The notes under the pieces are model-generated. The model worked only from the letters and a program-made list of their open reading frames with translations. It had not been told where the DNA came from and did no database searches. Source: Pseudaminobacter soli (ex Li et al. 2025) (GTDB lineage: Bacteria > Pseudomonadota > Alphaproteobacteria > Rhizobiales > Rhizobiaceae). Taken from it: a stretch of 64,000 bases of DNA. The first letter of the stretch is position 1; every line of letters begins with the position of its first letter. Positions 54,454 to 63,724 of this stretch are shown here, in pieces. The position numbers and the translations under genes were made by a program. The stretch covers positions 930,001 through 994,000 of the forward strand of contig NZ_JARXVF010000001.1 in NCBI RefSeq assembly GCF_029892515.1, written 5' to 3'.

Positions 54454-55587
54454 TTGCCCGAGCCCCGACTTTCACCCTCGACCAAACGCCCGACAGTCGC
54501 ACAGAGCATGTCGAACAGGATCAGGATCGCACGCACGCTGTGCATCGTCTTGATGACATTCGTTCACGTGCAGCCGGGCATTCCCGAAAACGTCTATGAT
54601 CGCGACGCGGGCGTCTTCGACATCGTCTATTTCATTCTGACCAGGCTGGTGGGCCTGAGCTCGGTTTCCCTGCTCAGCATCGTCTCGGGTTATTTCATCG
54701 TCTCCAGCCTCAAGAAGGCCGGGACGATCGGCCTGTATCGCTCCAAGCTGAAGACGCTGATGGTGCCGCTGGCGAGCTGGAACCTTTTGATGCTGGCCCT
54801 GCTCGGTGCCTACGGACTGCTTTGGGGGAAGTGGCAGGACTGGCCAGATATCAGCGCCCTCGGCCTAGCCGATGCGATCTTCGCATTTGCCGATTGGCCG
54901 GTGGTGGTGCCGCTCTGGTTTTTGCGCGATCTTTTCGTCTGCTGCCTGCTGTCGCCCGTTCTTTGCGTCACGTTGCAACGGTTCCCGCTCATGACGATCG
55001 TGGCATTGCTCATCTTCACCCTGTTCGGCGAGGATCTCTATCTTCTGCAGCGGCCGCAGCTTCTGCTGTTCTTCGGGCTCGGCATTTGGCTGCGTATGGC
55101 AGCCGTGGACGAAGCGGCTATCGACCGGATAGCCCGACCGCTGGCTTTAGGCCTTGCGGTGATGACAGCAGTTTTTCTGGCAATCCGCGTCGAGCGCATC
55201 CTGCTTGCTGAGATGGACGAGACGCTGCGGCTGACGCTCGACACGCTGTTGCGCGTCACCACGGCGGCCGGGTTCTGGCTGGCGACGGAAGCCATAAGGC
55301 GCTCTCCCCTTGCCGCACCGTTCATGCGTTTCGAGCCCTACGCCTTCTTCCTGTTCTGTAGCCACGCCATCCTGTTCAATTTCGGCGGCATCGTCTTCCG
55401 CCGGTTCTTCGGCAATTTCGGCTCGGAGCTTTTCCCGATCACCTTCTTCGCCTTGCCTTGCCTGGCGGTGGTGACGGCAATTGTCGGGCTGCAGATAATC
55501 AACAGGTCGAGCTTGCTGCTCTTCCTGTTCAATGCAGGTCACGCGGCACCAGCCTTCAATCGAGCGCCCCGAGAGCGCACCGCCTGA
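54454..55587 (+). CDS. exoH: Succinoglycan succinyltransferase, ExoH-like (acyltransferase 3 family)
   Basis: 377 aa from a TTG at 54454, preceded by AGGAGG with 8-nt spacing; an ATG at 54508 (MSNRIRIARTLC) would give a protein starting at the first helix. About ten membrane segments; NRIRIARTLCIVLMTFVHVQPG carries the family His; SGYFIVSSLKK; PLWFLRDLFVCCLLSPV; PYAFFLFCSHAILF. ExoH succinylates the seventh sugar in S. meliloti. It lies downstream of exoP here rather than next to exoK. Confidence 0.87.
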   Translation: MPEPRLSPSTKRPTVAQSMSNRIRIARTLCIVLMTFVHVQPGIPENVYDRDAGVFDIVYFILTRLVGLSSVSLLSIVSGYFIVSSLKKAGTIGLYRSKLKTLMVPLASWNLLMLALLGAYGLLWGKWQDWPDISALGLADAIFAFADWPVVVPLWFLRDLFVCCLLSPVLCVTLQRFPLMTIVALLIFTLFGEDLYLLQRPQLLLFFGLGIWLRMAAVDEAAIDRIARPLALGLAVMTAVFLAIRVERILLAEMDETLRLTLDTLLRVTTAAGFWLATEAIRRSPLAAPFMRFEPYAFFLFCSHAILFNFGGIVFRRFFGNFGSELFPITFFALPCLAVVTAIVGLQIINRSSLLLFLFNAGHAAPAFNRAPRERTA

Positions 55588-55863
55588 CAATCTAACCGGA
55601 TGCGCCGGCACACAGAGCCAAGTGCATCCGGCAGTATTTATGAAAGAACATGCTAAAATATCTCAACATTTCTCTTCGAATTAGCGAAGTAAATTCCGAC
55701 AAAACTGTTCATCTCCTCGAATAGACCAGTTCTCGATTTGAGTTGGCAATTCGCTTCCCGCTCTGGATATTGGCAACGATTGCAGGCAAATAGGGCGCCG
55801 CGCCAGACGCGCGAACACTGACTGGTCCGCAGCAAATGGCGGGCATCGAATGAGAGGAACATT

Positions 55864-56643
55864 ATGCGTATTGCAATGCGTGTCGCCCTTGCGGCGTCGG
55901 CCATCGCCCTGACGATCGGAGCGGCCCAGGCCCAGGAGAAGACGCTGAAGATCGGCACCGAAGGCGCCTACCCGCCCTTCAACAACCTGACCGCCGACGG
56001 CAAGCTCGAAGGCTTCGACATCGACATCGCCAACGCGCTCTGCGACGAGATGAAAGTGAAGTGCGAATTCGTCACCCAGGAATGGGACGGCATCATTCCG
56101 GCCCTGCAGGCGGGCAAGTTCGACGCCCTCATCGCGCAGATGTCGATCACGCCTGAACGCCAGAAGCAGGTCGACTTCACCAACAAATATATCGACACCC
56201 CGCCGGCCATCGTGGCGCCGAAGGACAGCGACCTCAAGGGCGTGACCAAGGAAGATCTCGCCGGCAAGACGATCGGCGTGCAGAACTCTACCACGCACTT
56301 CGCCTATGCTGAGGCAACCTTCACCGACAGCACGGTCAAGGCCTATCCGAGCGCGCAGGAATACCAGCTCGACATGGCCAACGGCCGCCTCGACGCGATC
56401 AACGACGATATCGTTTCCCTGCAGCAGTGGCTGGATACGCCCGAAGGCTCCGCCTGCTGCAAGCTGATCGGCACCTTCAAGTCGGTCCCGGAAATCCACG
56501 GCCTGGGCGCCGGCATTGCAGTACGCAAGGGCGAAGACGACCTGCGCGAAAAGTTCAACGCTGCCATCCTGGCCATCCGCGCCAACGGAAAGTACAAGGA
56601 AATCAACGACAAGTACTTCAAGTTCGACGTCTACGGCGAATGA
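55864..56643 (+). CDS. Periplasmic amino-acid-type binding protein (HisJ/ArgT/OccT-like)
   Basis: 259 aa. Signal peptide at 1-24 (ALTIGAAQA, cut before QEK), then the SBP_bac_3 fold LKIGTEGAYPPFNNLTADGKLEGFDIDIANALC, FDALIAQMSITPERQKQVDFT with the ligand arginine region, and GKTIGVQNST. This group binds basic amino acids or opines. No permease or ATPase gene is next to it and its transcript ends at the terminator at 56673-56698, so it must work with a transporter encoded elsewhere. Confidence 0.9.
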   Translation: MRIAMRVALAASAIALTIGAAQAQEKTLKIGTEGAYPPFNNLTADGKLEGFDIDIANALCDEMKVKCEFVTQEWDGIIPALQAGKFDALIAQMSITPERQKQVDFTNKYIDTPPAIVAPKDSDLKGVTKEDLAGKTIGVQNSTTHFAYAEATFTDSTVKAYPSAQEYQLDMANGRLDAINDDIVSLQQWLDTPEGSACCKLIGTFKSVPEIHGLGAGIAVRKGEDDLREKFNAAILAIRANGKYKEINDKYFKFDVYGE

Positions 56644-56672
56644 GCCGCGACGCAATCGCTTGAAAAGATCGA

Positions 56673-56698
56673 ACGGCGGGAGAAATCCCGCCGTTTTT
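56673..56698 (+). terminator. Rho-independent terminator of the binding-protein gene
   Basis: Perfect 9-bp stem ACGGCGGGA/TCCCGCCGT closed by a GAAA tetraloop and followed by five T (56694-56698). It lies 30 bp after the stop codon. Confidence 0.92.
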
Positions 56699-56815
56699 GC
56701 ATCTGTCGCGGCTGCGACGCCGCAGCGCATAAAAATGCCTCGGTTGGTCCTCGCAAGCGCCGCAACGTCGGGCTAGATAGACCCAATTCCGGGCTGCGCC
56801 CAAAGGACCTTCCGC

Positions 56816-57736
56816 ATGACATTCCGACAGGCTCTCACCCTTCCAAGGAGCAATCTGGTCCTTGCGGGCATCCTCATTATGCTGCTGGGCAACTTCATGT
56901 TCGCCCTCAACGACGCCATGGGCAAATGGCTGGTGGCGAGCTATTCGGTCGGACAGGTGCTGTTCGTCCGCTCGCTTGGCGCTTTCATCGTGCTTGCTCC
57001 GATGATCGCCAGGCAGGGAGCCGGGCAGCTGATACGGCTGGAGCGCCCCGGGCTGCAGGCGCTGCGCGTGTTTCTGGCAACCACGGACACCGCCTTCTTC
57101 TACGCGGCGGTCATGTATCTTCCGCTGGCCGACGTGATGACCTTCTATATGGCAGGGCCGATCTATATCGCGGCGCTGTCGCACATCTTCCTGGGCGAGA
57201 AAGTCGGCTGGCGGCGCTGGCTCGCCATCGTCGTCGGCTTCTGCGGCGTGGTCATTGCGCTCAAGCCGTCCTGGTCCTCACTGTCGTTGGCCTCGCTGTT
57301 CGCGCTCCTGGGCAGCGTATCCTTTGCCGTGTCGATGATTCTCGGCCGACGCCTCAGAGGCACCAGCGACACGACGCTGGTTACCTGGCAGACCGTCGGT
57401 GCGCTGGCGATGGGTCTTGTCCTTGCCATGGCGGACTGGCGCTCGGCCAGCACGCTGGACTGGTCGGCCATGCTGCTGCTCGGCGTGGTTTCGGGCTCGG
57501 CGCATCTGCTGATCACACGCGCCCTGAAGCTGGCCCCCGCATCGACGCTCGCTCCATTTCAATACACGCTGCTGCTGTGGGGCGTGGTGTTCGGCATCGT
57601 CTTCTTCGGCGACATTCCGGACAATCAGCTGTTTGTCGGCTCGGGAATCATCATTCTCGCCGGCCTGTTCATCTTCCACCGCCAGAAGGTGGTCGATGGA
57701 GGCAAGCCCGACAACGTGCCGCGCAACGTAAACTGA
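56816..57736 (+). CDS. DMT-superfamily (EamA) transporter, second copy
   Basis: 306 aa, ten hydrophobic segments in two EamA halves (VLAGILIMLLGNFMFALNDA; FFYAAVMYLPLADVMTFYMA; GVVSGSAHLLITRALKLAP). Same superfamily as the gene at 3.66-4.6 kb but not a close copy. Substrate unknown. Stands alone after the terminator; the next feature downstream is tRNA-Thr on the other strand. Confidence 0.88.
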   Translation: MTFRQALTLPRSNLVLAGILIMLLGNFMFALNDAMGKWLVASYSVGQVLFVRSLGAFIVLAPMIARQGAGQLIRLERPGLQALRVFLATTDTAFFYAAVMYLPLADVMTFYMAGPIYIAALSHIFLGEKVGWRRWLAIVVGFCGVVIALKPSWSSLSLASLFALLGSVSFAVSMILGRRLRGTSDTTLVTWQTVGALAMGLVLAMADWRSASTLDWSAMLLLGVVSGSAHLLITRALKLAPASTLAPFQYTLLLWGVVFGIVFFGDIPDNQLFVGSGIIILAGLFIFHRQKVVDGGKPDNVPRNVN

Positions 57737-57921
57737 CGCGACTCAGCACGTCTTAGCAAAATCAGAATCAGCCTGAGCCCACGGCATCGGGCGACCGACT
57801 CGCGACCTTCGGCTCGCAGCCTTGCCAAGGCTGTAGATTCGCGTGCAGCCCGCGAGGGAACGCATTCTTGTGCCCGAAGGCACATCAGATCCGAAATACC
57901 GGGAAATAAACGGGGAGAAGA

Positions 57922-57996
<75 letters not shown>

Positions 57997-58157
57997 GCCC
58001 CGAGTGCGACGGCCTTCTGCCACAGGATTCTCGATAGTGCAAGTTATGTCTGACGGTTCTTTGCGATGTTTTTTTGTCGGACACGGCTGAGCCACAATGA
58101 TATGTAGGTTCTTCGCTCTTCACGATCGAACAAGGGGACACGTTCGGACCGGCCGCC

Positions 58158-58337
58158 ATGACTGCGAAAGATACCAAGACGCCTTCCACAGCCCAGAATC
58201 AGCGGAAGGCACGTCTGGCGGAGGAATTGCGGGCGAATCTCCTGAAACGAAAGGCGCAGGCGCGCTCGCGTCGCACCGGCAATACCGACGACAGGCCCGA
58301 AGGCCTCTCGGCCGCGGGGAAGGACGAGCGAAAATGA
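58158..58337 (+). CDS. 59-residue basic protein upstream of murA
   Basis: Short gene not reaching common ORF cut-offs. The product is highly charged (QNQRKARLAEELRANLLKRK, then QARSRRTGN), probably one long basic helix with a disordered acidic tail. Short basic proteins of this type are commonly found just before murA in rhizobial genomes, which supports coding. Function unknown; binding of nucleic acid or an assembly role is possible. No clear ribosome site near the ATG. Confidence 0.65.
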   Translation: MTAKDTKTPSTAQNQRKARLAEELRANLLKRKAQARSRRTGNTDDRPEGLSAAGKDERK

Positions 58338-58469
58338 CAAGACATTGTTAGCCGACCGGCGCAACCTTCGGTCGAACTGGCCGTTCTTGAACGGCTTTTG
58401 AGCATGGTCTAGACGGACCGCAACGATAAATCAGACCAAATCGGGCATTCGCCCGGAGAAATGATTCGC

Positions 58470-59759
58470 ATGGATCGCATCAGAATCGTCGGCGGCAACC
58501 ATCTCGAGGGCCGCATCCCCATTTCGGGCGCCAAGAACGCAGCACTGCCCCTCATGATCGCGTCCCTGCTGACGGACGATTCGCTCACGCTCGAGAACGT
58601 GCCGCATCTGGCGGACGTCGAGCAGCTCATCCGCATTCTCGGCAATCACGGCGTCGACTACACGGTCAACGGCCGGCGCGAGCGCCAGCATGAAGGCTAT
58701 TCGCGCACCATCAATTTTTCCGCCCGTCAGATCGTCGATACCACCGCGCCCTATGAACTCGTCTCCAAGATGCGGGCGAGCTTCTGGGTGATCGGGCCGC
58801 TTCTGGCGCGCATGGGTGAGGCCAAGGTCTCGCTGCCGGGCGGCTGCGCCATCGGTACGCGTCCGGTCGACCTCTTCATCGAAGGCCTGCAAAAACTCGG
58901 CGCCGAAATAGACGTCGAGAACGGCTATATCATCGCCAACGCGAAGAATCGTCTCAGGGGCAACCGAATCGTGTTCCCCAAGGTGTCGGTCGGCGCCACC
59001 CATGTGCTGATGATGGCCGCCACCCTCGCCCGCGGCGAAACCGTGCTGGAAAATGCTGCGCGTGAACCGGAAGTCGTCAATCTGGCCGAATGCCTGATCG
59101 CCATGGGCGCCAAGATCTACGGCGCCGGCACCTCGACCATCACCATCCAGGGCGTGGACGCCCTTTCAGGCGCGCGCCATCAGGTCATTCCTGACCGCAT
59201 CGAGACCGGCACTTATGCCATGGCCGTGGCCATGGCCGGCGGCGACGTGGTGCTGGAAGGCGGCCGAATCGACCTGCTGCAGAATGCGCTCGACGTGCTT
59301 GCCCAGACCGGAACCGAGATCACTTCCGTCGAAGACGGCATACGCGTGCGCCGCAACGGCACCGGCATCGACCCGGTCGACGTGGTGACCGAGCCCTTCC
59401 CCGGCTTCCCGACCGACCTGCAGGCGCAGTTCATGGGCCTGATGACCATGGCGCGCGGCAAATCGAAGATCACCGAGACGATCTTCGAGAATCGCTTCAT
59501 GCATGTGCAGGAGCTGGCTCGCCTCGGCGCGCACATCACGCTCGCCGGCCAGACGGCGATCGTCGACGGCGTCACCAAGCTCAAGGGCGCGCCGGTAATG
59601 GCGACCGATCTGCGCGCATCTGTGTCGCTGGTTATCGCCGGCCTGGCTGCCGAAGGCGAGACGACCGTGAACCGCGTCTATCACCTCGACCGCGGCTTCG
59701 AGCGTCTCGAGGAAAAGCTGTCCGGCTGCGGTGCGGTCATAGAGCGCATCTCGTCATAA
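58470..59759 (+). CDS. murA: UDP-N-acetylglucosamine 1-carboxyvinyltransferase
   Basis: 429 aa from the ATG at 58470 (GGAG 11 nt upstream); an ATG three codons earlier lies too near that site. Moves enolpyruvyl from phosphoenolpyruvate to UDP-GlcNAc, first committed peptidoglycan step. The N-terminal [20 protein letters not shown] has the conserved lysine; the catalytic loop [15 protein letters not shown] carries C126, as in fosfomycin-sensitive MurA. Followed by the DUF2948 gene in the conserved rhizobial block. Confidence 0.97.
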   Translation: MDRIRIVGGNHLEGRIPISGAKNAALPLMIASLLTDDSLTLENVPHLADVEQLIRILGNHGVDYTVNGRRERQHEGYSRTINFSARQIVDTTAPYELVSKMRASFWVIGPLLARMGEAKVSLPGGCAIGTRPVDLFIEGLQKLGAEIDVENGYIIANAKNRLRGNRIVFPKVSVGATHVLMMAATLARGETVLENAAREPEVVNLAECLIAMGAKIYGAGTSTITIQGVDALSGARHQVIPDRIETGTYAMAVAMAGGDVVLEGGRIDLLQNALDVLAQTGTEITSVEDGIRVRRNGTGIDPVDVVTEPFPGFPTDLQAQFMGLMTMARGKSKITETIFENRFMHVQELARLGAHITLAGQTAIVDGVTKLKGAPVMATDLRASVSLVIAGLAAEGETTVNRVYHLDRGFERLEEKLSGCGAVIERISS

Positions 59760-59857
59760 AGGTGCATCCACATCCGCGGAAAAGCGTTTCGGTTGCGTGT
59801 GCGATCAAGACCGCATAACACAACAGCTAAGCCCCAAGCGCGGACGCTGATGCGGAT

Positions 59858-60292
59858 ATGGACCAGCTAAAACTCGTCGCCCTCGACGACCGGGATCTTG
59901 AGATTGTTTCGGCGCATGTCCAGGACGCCGTGCTGAAGGTGGGCGGCCTCGAATATCTGGCCCCCACCAAGCGCTTCGTGTTGACCATGAACCGCTTCGC
60001 CTGGGAAACCAAGACGGGCTTCTTCCGCCCTCGCTACCAGCGCCGCAAGAGCGTGCTCGACTTCAACCGCGTGCTGGCCGTTAAATCCGCCGGAATTCGG
60101 CGAGATAAGCCCGAAGATGTGCTGTCGCTGCTGGCGATACGCTTCCTTGCGAAGGACGCGCCTGCGGGTACCATCGAGCTGGACTTCGCCGGCGGCGGCA
60201 CGATCGCGCTCGAAGTAGAGTGCATCGAGGCCCGGCTGGCCGATCTTGCCGGCGCCTGGGAGGCCAGCTCCCGCCCTGTTCACAAAGCCTGA
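59858..60292 (+). CDS. DUF2948 family protein
   Basis: 144 aa. Matches the small alphaproteobacterial family DUF2948 (start MDQLKLVALDDRDLEIVSAHVQD; then FVLTMNRFAWE; ADLAGAWEA at the end). No catalytic motif, signal or membrane segment. Always-with-hisD location in related genomes suggests a housekeeping role, but none is established. 98 bp after murA, 17 bp before hisD. Confidence 0.88.
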   Translation: MDQLKLVALDDRDLEIVSAHVQDAVLKVGGLEYLAPTKRFVLTMNRFAWETKTGFFRPRYQRRKSVLDFNRVLAVKSAGIRRDKPEDVLSLLAIRFLAKDAPAGTIELDFAGGGTIALEVECIEARLADLAGAWEASSRPVHKA

Positions 60293-60309
60293 CGAGTATT
60301 CTGATTTCC

Positions 60310-61602
60310 ATGGCCATCACGCTCCGCACATCCGACACCGACTTCGAGACGCGTTTCGCGGCGTTTCTGACCACCAAGCGCGAAACCTCGCCGGATGTGG
60401 AGGCCGTGGTGCGCGACATCATCGCCGCCGTTCGCGAACAGGGCGACAGGGCGCTGGTCGACTACACGCGCAAGTTTGACCGAGCTGACCTCGATGCGCT
60501 TGGCATCGCGGTTTCGCGGGCAGACATTGAGCAGGCCTATCGCGACGCCGATCCGGCTACCGTCGAGGCGCTGACCTTCGCCCGGGACCGCATTCGCGAC
60601 TATCATCAGCGCCAGCGGCCTAGCGACGACCACTATGTCGACTCGATCGGCGTGGAGCTTGGCGCGCGCTGGACGGCTGTGGAAGCCGTCGGCCTCTATG
60701 TGCCGGGCGGCACCGCCAGCTATCCGAGCTCGGTTCTGATGAACGCCATGCCGGCGCGCGTTGCCGGCGTGGAGCGCATCGTCATGGTCGTGCCGGCATC
60801 GGGCGGTGTCATCAATCCGCTGGTTCTGGTGGCGGCCGATCTTGCCGGAATCACCGAGATCTATCGCGTTGGCGGCGCCCAGGCCGTGGCCGCCCTCGCC
60901 TACGGCACCGAAACGATCCGCCCAGTGGCAAAAATCGTCGGCCCCGGCAACGCCTATGTCGCCGCGGCAAAGCGGCAGGTATTCGGCGTCGTCGGCATCG
61001 ACATGATCGCCGGCCCGTCGGAGGTTCTGGTCGTAGCCGACGGCGACAACGACCCTGACTGGATCGCCGCCGACCTGCTGGCGCAGGCCGAGCACGACAC
61101 CTCGGCCCAGTCGATCCTGATCACTGATGACGCCACCTTCGCCGTAGCGGTCGAAAAGGCGGTGGAACGCCAGCTCGAAAGCCTGCCGCGCGGCGAAATC
61201 GCCGCGGCAAGCTGGTGCGACTTCGGCGCAGTGATTCTGGTCGCAAACCTGGACGAGGCCATCCCGCTCGCCAACCGCATCGCGGCCGAGCACCTTGAGC
61301 TTGCGATTGCCGATCCGGAAGCCATGCTGCCGCAGATTCGCAATGCCGGATCGGTCTTCCTTGGCCGCCACACGCCCGAAGTGATCGGCGACTATGTTGG
61401 CGGCCCCAACCACGTGCTGCCGACCGCTCGCTCGGCGCGCTTCTCGTCGGGACTCAACGTCCTCGATTTCATGAAGCGCAGCTCCATACTGAAGCTTGGC
61501 CCGGAGCAGCTGCGCGCGCTGGCGCCCGCTGCAATCACGCTCGCCAAGGCCGAGGGACTGGACGCGCATGGCCGTTCGGTCGCCATCCGCTTGAACCTGT
61601 AG
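60310..61602 (+). CDS. hisD: Histidinol dehydrogenase
   Basis: 430 aa from ATG 60310; the longer frame from 60220 overlaps the preceding gene. Oxidises histidinol to histidine in two NAD-dependent steps. Motifs: GLYVPGGTASYPSSVLMNA, VGGAQAVAALAYGTE, DMIAGPSEVLVVADG, and LLAQAEHDTSAQS with the zinc/active-site histidine; HVLPTARSARFSSGL at the C-terminus. Isolated from other his genes, as is usual in this block. Confidence 0.97.
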   Translation: MAITLRTSDTDFETRFAAFLTTKRETSPDVEAVVRDIIAAVREQGDRALVDYTRKFDRADLDALGIAVSRADIEQAYRDADPATVEALTFARDRIRDYHQRQRPSDDHYVDSIGVELGARWTAVEAVGLYVPGGTASYPSSVLMNAMPARVAGVERIVMVVPASGGVINPLVLVAADLAGITEIYRVGGAQAVAALAYGTETIRPVAKIVGPGNAYVAAAKRQVFGVVGIDMIAGPSEVLVVADGDNDPDWIAADLLAQAEHDTSAQSILITDDATFAVAVEKAVERQLESLPRGEIAAASWCDFGAVILVANLDEAIPLANRIAAEHLELAIADPEAMLPQIRNAGSVFLGRHTPEVIGDYVGGPNHVLPTARSARFSSGLNVLDFMKRSSILKLGPEQLRALAPAAITLAKAEGLDAHGRSVAIRLNL

Positions 61603-61610
61603 AGTGAGGG

Positions 61611-62096
61611 ATGCACGATCTCACCCGCAATTGCTCAAGGCTTATCGACGTCGAACTCGACGAATCGATCGGGCGTTCGACGCCTGATATCGAGCATGAG
61701 CGGGCGGTCGCGATCTTCGACCTGATCGAGGAAAACAGCTTCCAGCCGACGAGCGACGAGGGCAACGGCCCCTACCGGCTAAAACTGTCGCTGATCGATT
61801 CGAAACTGGTCTTCGCGGTTTCGCGCGAGGACGGGTCACCGGTAGTCACGCACATCCTCTCGCTCACCCCGTTCCGGCGGATCGTGAAGGACTACTTCCT
61901 GATCTGCGAAAGCTACTATGCGGCCATCCGCAGCGCCACGCCGAGCCAGATCGAGGCCATCGACATGGGCCGGCGAGGCCTGCACAACGAGGGCTCGCAG
62001 ACGCTGAAGGAGCGGCTGTCAGGTAAGATCGACATCGACTTCAACACCGCGCGACGCGTCTTCACGCTGGTCTGCGTGCTGCATTGGCGGGGTTGA
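61611..62096 (+). CDS. UPF0262 family protein
   Basis: 161 aa. Alphaproteobacterial UPF0262 family ([55 protein letters not shown]). No known activity. Starts 8 bp after hisD and overlaps the following phosphatase gene by 13 bp, so all three are likely translated from one mRNA. Confidence 0.9.
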   Translation: MHDLTRNCSRLIDVELDESIGRSTPDIEHERAVAIFDLIEENSFQPTSDEGNGPYRLKLSLIDSKLVFAVSREDGSPVVTHILSLTPFRRIVKDYFLICESYYAAIRSATPSQIEAIDMGRRGLHNEGSQTLKERLSGKIDIDFNTARRVFTLVCVLHWRG

Positions 62097-62527
62097 TCCT
62101 GACCGGCGCCCTGCCCCGCTCGGTCCTTTTCGTCTGCGGCATGAACGCGGTGCGTTCGCCCATGGCCGAATTGCTTGCCCGCAATATCCTGCCGAAAACG
62201 ACCTTTGTCGCCTCCGCCGGCGTGCGCGTTGGCGAGCGCGACCCCTTCGTGGACGCAGTGTTGGCCGAGGAAAGCCTGTCGCTCAACGACCGCCAGCCGA
62301 GAACGTTGGAGGACATGGAGGACGACTATTTCGACCTGATCGTGACGCTCGCGCCGGAGGCACATCATGCCGCGCTCGAGCTCACGCGCTCCATGGCTGT
62401 TGAGGTCGAATACTGGCCGACAGCCGACCCCACAACCGTTGCTGGAACGCGCGAGCAGATACTCGCCGCCTATCGCGACGTCCGCGAAAGGCTGAAGGCT
62501 CGCATAGCCACTCGTTTCGCCGCTTGA
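62084..62527 (+). CDS. Low-molecular-weight tyrosine phosphatase/arsenate reductase-like protein
   Basis: 147 aa from a TTG at 62084 inside the UPF0262 gene (a second TTG at 62093 is also possible). The phosphate-binding loop is near the N-terminus: [18 protein letters not shown], i.e. C18-x5-R24-S. The second P-loop cysteine of eukaryotic-type enzymes is absent (Ala-Val). A DP-type aspartate loop cannot be clearly identified ([11 protein letters not shown] is the best candidate). Substrate unknown. Confidence 0.82.
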   Translation: MAGLILTGALPRSVLFVCGMNAVRSPMAELLARNILPKTTFVASAGVRVGERDPFVDAVLAEESLSLNDRQPRTLEDMEDDYFDLIVTLAPEAHHAALELTRSMAVEVEYWPTADPTTVAGTREQILAAYRDVRERLKARIATRFAA

Positions 62528-62638
62528 ACATGCCGAAAAGGCGTATGATTAAGCGTGTTCACAAAGTTCACATAATCATATAGGTTCCGCCGAAATTCGG
62601 CCTGGATGCCGAACGCCAATCCAAACCAAAGGTAGAGA

Positions 62639-62857
62639 ATGCCGAAGGAAGAAGTCCTCGAGTTTCCGGGCACCGTGACGGAATTGCTTCCGAACGCGAT
62701 GTTTCGCGTGAAGCTTGAAAACGAACACGAGATCATCGCTCACACCGCGGGCCGCATGCGCAAGAACCGCATCCGCGTGCTGACGGGGGACAAGGTCCTC
62801 GTCGAAATGACGCCTTACGACCTGAGCAAGGGTCGCATCACCTACCGCTTCAAATAA
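62639..62857 (+). CDS. infA: Translation initiation factor IF-1
   Basis: 72 aa, a full-length IF-1 with the OB fold: [36 protein letters not shown] and [13 protein letters not shown]. Binds the 30S A site during initiation. AGGTAGAG precedes the ATG. Short spacer of 111 bp after the phosphatase gene probably carries its own promoter. Confidence 0.98.
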   Translation: MPKEEVLEFPGTVTELLPNAMFRVKLENEHEIIAHTAGRMRKNRIRVLTGDKVLVEMTPYDLSKGRITYRFK

Positions 62858-62891
62858 GCCAGGGCGCCGCCCGCCGGCCGACAGGATTACG

Positions 62892-63521
62892 ATGAGCACT
62901 TTCAAGAAGCTTGTGCTTGCCTCGGCTTCGCCGCGTCGGATCGAGCTTCTCCAGCAGGCCGGCGTCGAACCTGACCGGCTCTTGCCGGCCGATGTCGACG
63001 AGACGCCGCTGCGCGCCGAACACCCGCGCTCGCTTGCCAAGAGATTGTCAAAGGCCAAGGCCGAAAAGGCCCTCGCCTCGCTCAAGACCGAGCCTGACTA
63101 TTCCGGCAGCTTCGTGCTCGCGGCCGACACCGTGGTGGCGGTCGGCCGGCGCATTTTGCCCAAGGCCGAACTGGTCGACGAGGCGTCGAATTGCCTGAAG
63201 CTGCTTTCGGGCCGCTCGCACCGGGTCTATTCGGGCGTCTGCCTGATTACGCCCAACGGCAAGCTGCGCCAACGCCTGGTCGAGACCCGCGTTCGCTTCA
63301 AGCGGCTCGGCCGCGAGGAACTGGAAAGCTATCTCGCCTCTGGTGAATGGCGCGGCAAGGCCGGCGGCTACGCCGTGCAGGGGCTCGCGGGCACCTTCGT
63401 CGTCAAGATGGTCGGCTCCTACAGCAATGTCGTCGGACTGCCACTATATGAAACTGTGGGCCTTCTGACTGCGGAAGGCTTCCCTGTGCATTTCGGCTGG
63501 CTTTCTGGACCGCGCGTATGA
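62892..63521 (+). CDS. maf: Maf-family nucleotide pyrophosphatase
   Basis: 209 aa. Maf fold with [14 protein letters not shown] (residues ~11-24), [11 protein letters not shown] and [14 protein letters not shown]. Such proteins hydrolyse non-canonical or modified NTPs to monophosphates. 34 bp after infA; its stop overlaps the yacG start (ATGA). Confidence 0.93.
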   Translation: MSTFKKLVLASASPRRIELLQQAGVEPDRLLPADVDETPLRAEHPRSLAKRLSKAKAEKALASLKTEPDYSGSFVLAADTVVAVGRRILPKAELVDEASNCLKLLSGRSHRVYSGVCLITPNGKLRQRLVETRVRFKRLGREELESYLASGEWRGKAGGYAVQGLAGTFVVKMVGSYSNVVGLPLYETVGLLTAEGFPVHFGWLSGPRV

Positions 63522-63724
63522 GCGGAAACGACATCGACAACAAGGTTACGCCGCTAAGGCCCAAGCGCGCTTGCCCCGAATGCGGCAAGCCTTCCACGCG
63601 CGAGGCCTATCCGTTCTGCTCGATCCGCTGCAAGCAAATCGACCTCAACCGCTGGCTCTCCGGCAGCTATGCGATTCCCGGCCGCGAGGGCGAAGAAGAA
63701 GATTCGGACGAGAAGCCCGAATAG
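63518..63724 (+). CDS. yacG: DNA gyrase inhibitor YacG (zinc-binding)
   Basis: 68 aa with the YacG zinc motif: [20 protein letters not shown] (C-x2-C, C-x3-C), then [14 protein letters not shown] and an acidic tail. YacG binds GyrB in E. coli. Overlaps maf by 4 bp. Last gene of the block; 63725-64000 (276 bp) shows no gene. Confidence 0.94.
   Translation: MSGNDIDNKVTPLRPKRACPECGKPSTREAYPFCSIRCKQIDLNRWLSGSYAIPGREGEEEDSDEKPE

Noticed and set aside
60280-61569. Minus-strand frame of 429 aa opposite hisD
   Set aside because: Shadow of hisD with no recognisable domain.
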